Shown here piece after piece: positions 62,250-64,000 of a stretch of DNA of 64,000 nt. The stretch's first letter is position 1. Each line of letters opens with the position of its first letter. Made by a program: the position numbers and the translations under genes. Location of the stretch: positions 43,470-107,469 of the forward strand of contig NZ_RHLQ01000004.1 of the NCBI RefSeq assembly GCF_003711845.1, written 5' to 3'. This DNA is from Lysinibacillus halotolerans (GTDB lineage: Bacteria > Bacillota > Bacilli > Bacillales_A > Planococcaceae). Below the pieces are notes generated by a model. The model worked only from the letters and a program-made list of their open reading frames with translations, made no database searches and was not told where the DNA came from.

Positions 62250-63086
62250 ATGTTCCAATATGAAGTTCAACAAGAAGGACTATCCGTGGAAGAATTGTTG
62301 CGCACAAAATGGCGCCTTGGAAAAAAGATTGTCCATGAATTACGAATGGCAAAAGCCGTAACTTACGAAGACTCGACACCTGTCATTTGGAAAGAACCAC
62401 TTCGTGTCGGCACTATCCTGTTCTTTCACTATGAAGTACCCGCATCTAGTTATAAACCTACTTCCCATTGCGGCTTAACGATTCAATACGAAGACGACCA
62501 TTGTCTTATTGTATCAAAACCAAAAGGGATGGCTACCCATCCTAATGATGAGCGCGATGTGGACACTTGTATGAATCATGTTATGGCGCATATTATCGCA
62601 TGTGGAGGACATTACGCTGAGCATGTTCACCGTTTAGATCGCGGAACAAAAGGTTTATTATTAGTAGCTAAGCATCCTATAGCAAAATCCATTTTCGATC
62701 GAATGATTGAAGAAAAAACGATTGTTCGAACGTATGAGGCAGAAGTCCAAGGGAATATCCGTCAAGAAAGTGGTACAATCAATGCCCCAATTGGCAAAGA
62801 TCGTCATCACGCTACTCGACGGGTCGTTTCAAAATCCGGTCAACATGCCATTACACATTTTGAAGTGGTAAAACGCTTCAAACAAACTTGCCTTGTCCAT
62901 TTAGTGCTTGAAACGGGTCGTACCCATCAAATCCGCGTGCACATGGCCCATATTGGACATCCTATTGTAGGTGACACTATGTATGACGCAAGAAAAACGG
63001 CATCAGGTGATTATGAATTACATGCTATCCAACTGGAGTTTGAACATCCCTTTATCAATAAACGGATAGTTGTTTCTGATATATAA
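62250..63086 (+). CDS. yhcT: RluA-family pseudouridine synthase (YhcT-like)
   Basis: A 278-residue rRNA/tRNA pseudouridine synthase. The catalytic motif HRLDRGTKGLLL (Asp in HRLDxxTxG) is near residue 130. The substrate-loop ETGRTHQIRVHMAHIGHPI is near 225. No clear S4 domain precedes it, though the first 50 residues may be a degenerate one. ATG 62250 has TTGGAGG upstream. The symbol is by similarity and neighbourhood. Confidence 0.9.
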   Translation: MFQYEVQQEGLSVEELLRTKWRLGKKIVHELRMAKAVTYEDSTPVIWKEPLRVGTILFFHYEVPASSYKPTSHCGLTIQYEDDHCLIVSKPKGMATHPNDERDVDTCMNHVMAHIIACGGHYAEHVHRLDRGTKGLLLVAKHPIAKSIFDRMIEEKTIVRTYEAEVQGNIRQESGTINAPIGKDRHHATRRVVSKSGQHAITHFEVVKRFKQTCLVHLVLETGRTHQIRVHMAHIGHPIVGDTMYDARKTASGDYELHAIQLEFEHPFINKRIVVSDI

Positions 63087-63195
63087 CGCAAATTCTCTCC
63101 CTTATAACCGTGACATTTAAAAAGGCAATTTTTATTTTTGATTGTAGGAATAGTTTTAATGGTCTATTATGGTAAAAAAAGGAGGGAGTTAATTT

Positions 63196-63819
63196 ATGGA
63201 AAGAAGAATAGAAAAGTTATCAATAAATAATAGAACGATTGAATATTCAATTATTGGTAAAGGTGAGCCTATATTCGTTTTACACGGTGGACATTCAAAT
63301 TGTAATGAAGAGTTTGGCTATAAAGCATTAATTGATAATGGGTTTTCTATAATAACTCCCTCAAGAGCAGGATATGGAGATACATCAAAAGAAATAGGTG
63401 AAAGTCTATCTACAGCTTGCGAGTATTATTTAAAACTATTAGATCATTTAAATTTAAAGAAAGTCCACGTAATAGCTATATCTGCAGGTGGACCTAGTGG
63501 TATATATTTTGCTTCCAAATATCCAGAAAGAGTTAGTACTCTTACTTTACAATCTGCTGTTACAAAAAAATGGCTTACACCTAAAGATGTAGAATATAAA
63601 GCTGCAAAGATATTATTTCGTCCAAAACTAGAAAAATACACATGGAAATTAATTTCATTTATGAATAATCTATTTCCTCAATTTATTTTTAAACAAATGT
63701 TTTCTTCATTTAGTAACTTGGCATATAAAGAAGCAACGACAATGCTAAGTAAGGAAGATATTGAAGAAATAAGGAAAATGAATAACCGACAACGATCTGA
63801 ACTGACCCAAAAAAGTTAG
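63196..63819 (+). pseudogene. Alpha/beta hydrolase, 3' end cut by an insertion sequence
   Basis: The frame has the alpha/beta hydrolase start (EPIFVLHGGHSN), SRAGYGDT, and a nucleophile elbow AISAGGPSG near residue 95, where Ser replaces none of the expected residues. It reads into the IS end at 63803, giving a foreign tail (LTQKS) and a stop at 63819. The acid and histidine of the triad, expected in the missing C-terminal third, are lost. Intact relatives are about 260-290 residues. Function unknown; very likely inactive. ATG 63196 with AAAGGAGGG upstream. Confidence 0.8.
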
Positions 63820-64000
63820 ACATATTTTGTTAGGCGGCTTCCAAGACCTTTGTTCGGTATTCTACCGGGCTTAGGTCTTTTAATTTTGCCTTCATTCGTT
63901 TGTAATTATAGTACTCAATATATAACCTTAATTCTTCTTCAAAATGTTCGATACTATTAAACTCTTGCAAGTATAATAGTTCAGATTTTAAGATGCCAAA
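63803..64000 (-). mobile_element. IS3-family (IS150-like) insertion sequence, right end; runs off the window
   Basis: The end starts with TGACCCAAAAAAGTTAGACA (63803-63822), the terminal inverted repeat type of IS3/IS150-group elements. The transposase gene follows inward on the minus strand. Only about 200 bases of the element are in view, so the other end and the target duplication cannot be seen. Confidence 0.9.
63830..64000 (-). CDS. IS3-family transposase OrfB, C-terminal part
   Basis: The minus frame ends at TAA 63830-63832 and is open to the window edge (57 codons). It reads [14 protein letters not shown], then [20 protein letters not shown] and [13 protein letters not shown]. This is the typical integrase-core C-terminus of IS3-family OrfB (YIxYYNxxRxxxKLKxxSPxEYR). 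Confidence 0.92.
   Translation of the reverse strand, partial: FGILKSELLYLQEFNSIEHFEEELRLYIEYYNYKRMKAKLKDLSPVEYRTKVLEAA

Noticed and set aside
1..64000. CRISPR arrays, rRNA or tRNA genes
   Set aside because: No regularly spaced repeats and no tRNA or rRNA sequence were recognised on either strand.

Overview
The window is low-GC DNA from an endospore-forming Bacillales bacterium, most likely a Planococcaceae/Lysinibacillus-like relative of Bacillus. Evidence: gene content and order match Bacillus subtilis blocks (yvjA-cccB and hprK-lgt; yhfL-lplJ-yhfH; hemY-hemH-hemE-hmoB; ecsAB-hit-trpP-yhaH-scoC-prsA-yhaM-yhaR-hemZ; yheABE and bmrCD; yhcYZ and yhcT). A GerABC-type germinant receptor and a YjcZ-type peptide point to sporulation. 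Ribosome binding sites are strong, and TTG starts appear unusually common (about a dozen inferred).

Layout. 1-3163: lgt (cut by the window edge), hprK, cccB and a YitT-family protein, all on the minus strand. 3176-7340: an AT-rich accessory island. It has an ArsR/SdpR-type regulator and two small membrane proteins (one DUF1648/SdpI-like), then 5'-truncated remnants of sdpC (minus) and sdpB (plus) joined head to head, and a DCC thiol-disulfide oxidoreductase gene. 7341-17652: luxS, an S9 peptidase, an acyl-CoA ligase, a Bce-type resistance module (response regulator, kinase, ABC ATPase, permease), lplJ and a 41-aa yhfH. 17779-22907: a FixH/YtkA-like lipoprotein, the coproporphyrin-dependent heme genes hemY, hemH and hemE, and the heme monooxygenase gene hmoB. 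22943-25998: an ornithine cyclodeaminase-family enzyme and an MHS transporter, divergent from an XRE-cupin regulator. 26052-34300: ecsAB, hit, trpP with a predicted TRAP leader, yhaH, scoC, a yjcZ peptide, prsA, yhaM and a yhzD-like gene. 34348-39158: yhaR, a frameshifted FAD dehydrogenase, and serA behind a T-box. 39299-43286: gerA-gerB-gerC plus a 52-aa two-helix membrane protein. 43341-51739: a HAD phosphatase, a YvbH-like PH protein, a TPR-GGDEF protein, hemZ, yheA, yheB, yheE and an MFS transporter. 51947-55815: the heterodimeric exporter bmrCD behind a 25-codon leader peptide and tandem terminators. 56091-64000: a CNNM/CBS protein, a Mn-type CDF transporter, the YhcYZ two-component system, a GntR regulator, a BdbC/thioredoxin pair, an RluA synthase, and an alpha/beta hydrolase gene cut by an IS3-family element that runs off the window.

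The genes group into themes: heme synthesis and turnover (hemE, hemH, hemY, hemZ, hmoB, cccB), protein secretion and its control (prsA, ecsAB, scoC, lgt), and envelope or antibiotic stress (Bce module, bmrCD, YhcYZ). Several genes appear controlled by RNA leaders (T-box, TRAP site, leader-peptide attenuator). The most unusual features are the scrambled Sdp cannibalism-toxin cluster and the bmr leader.
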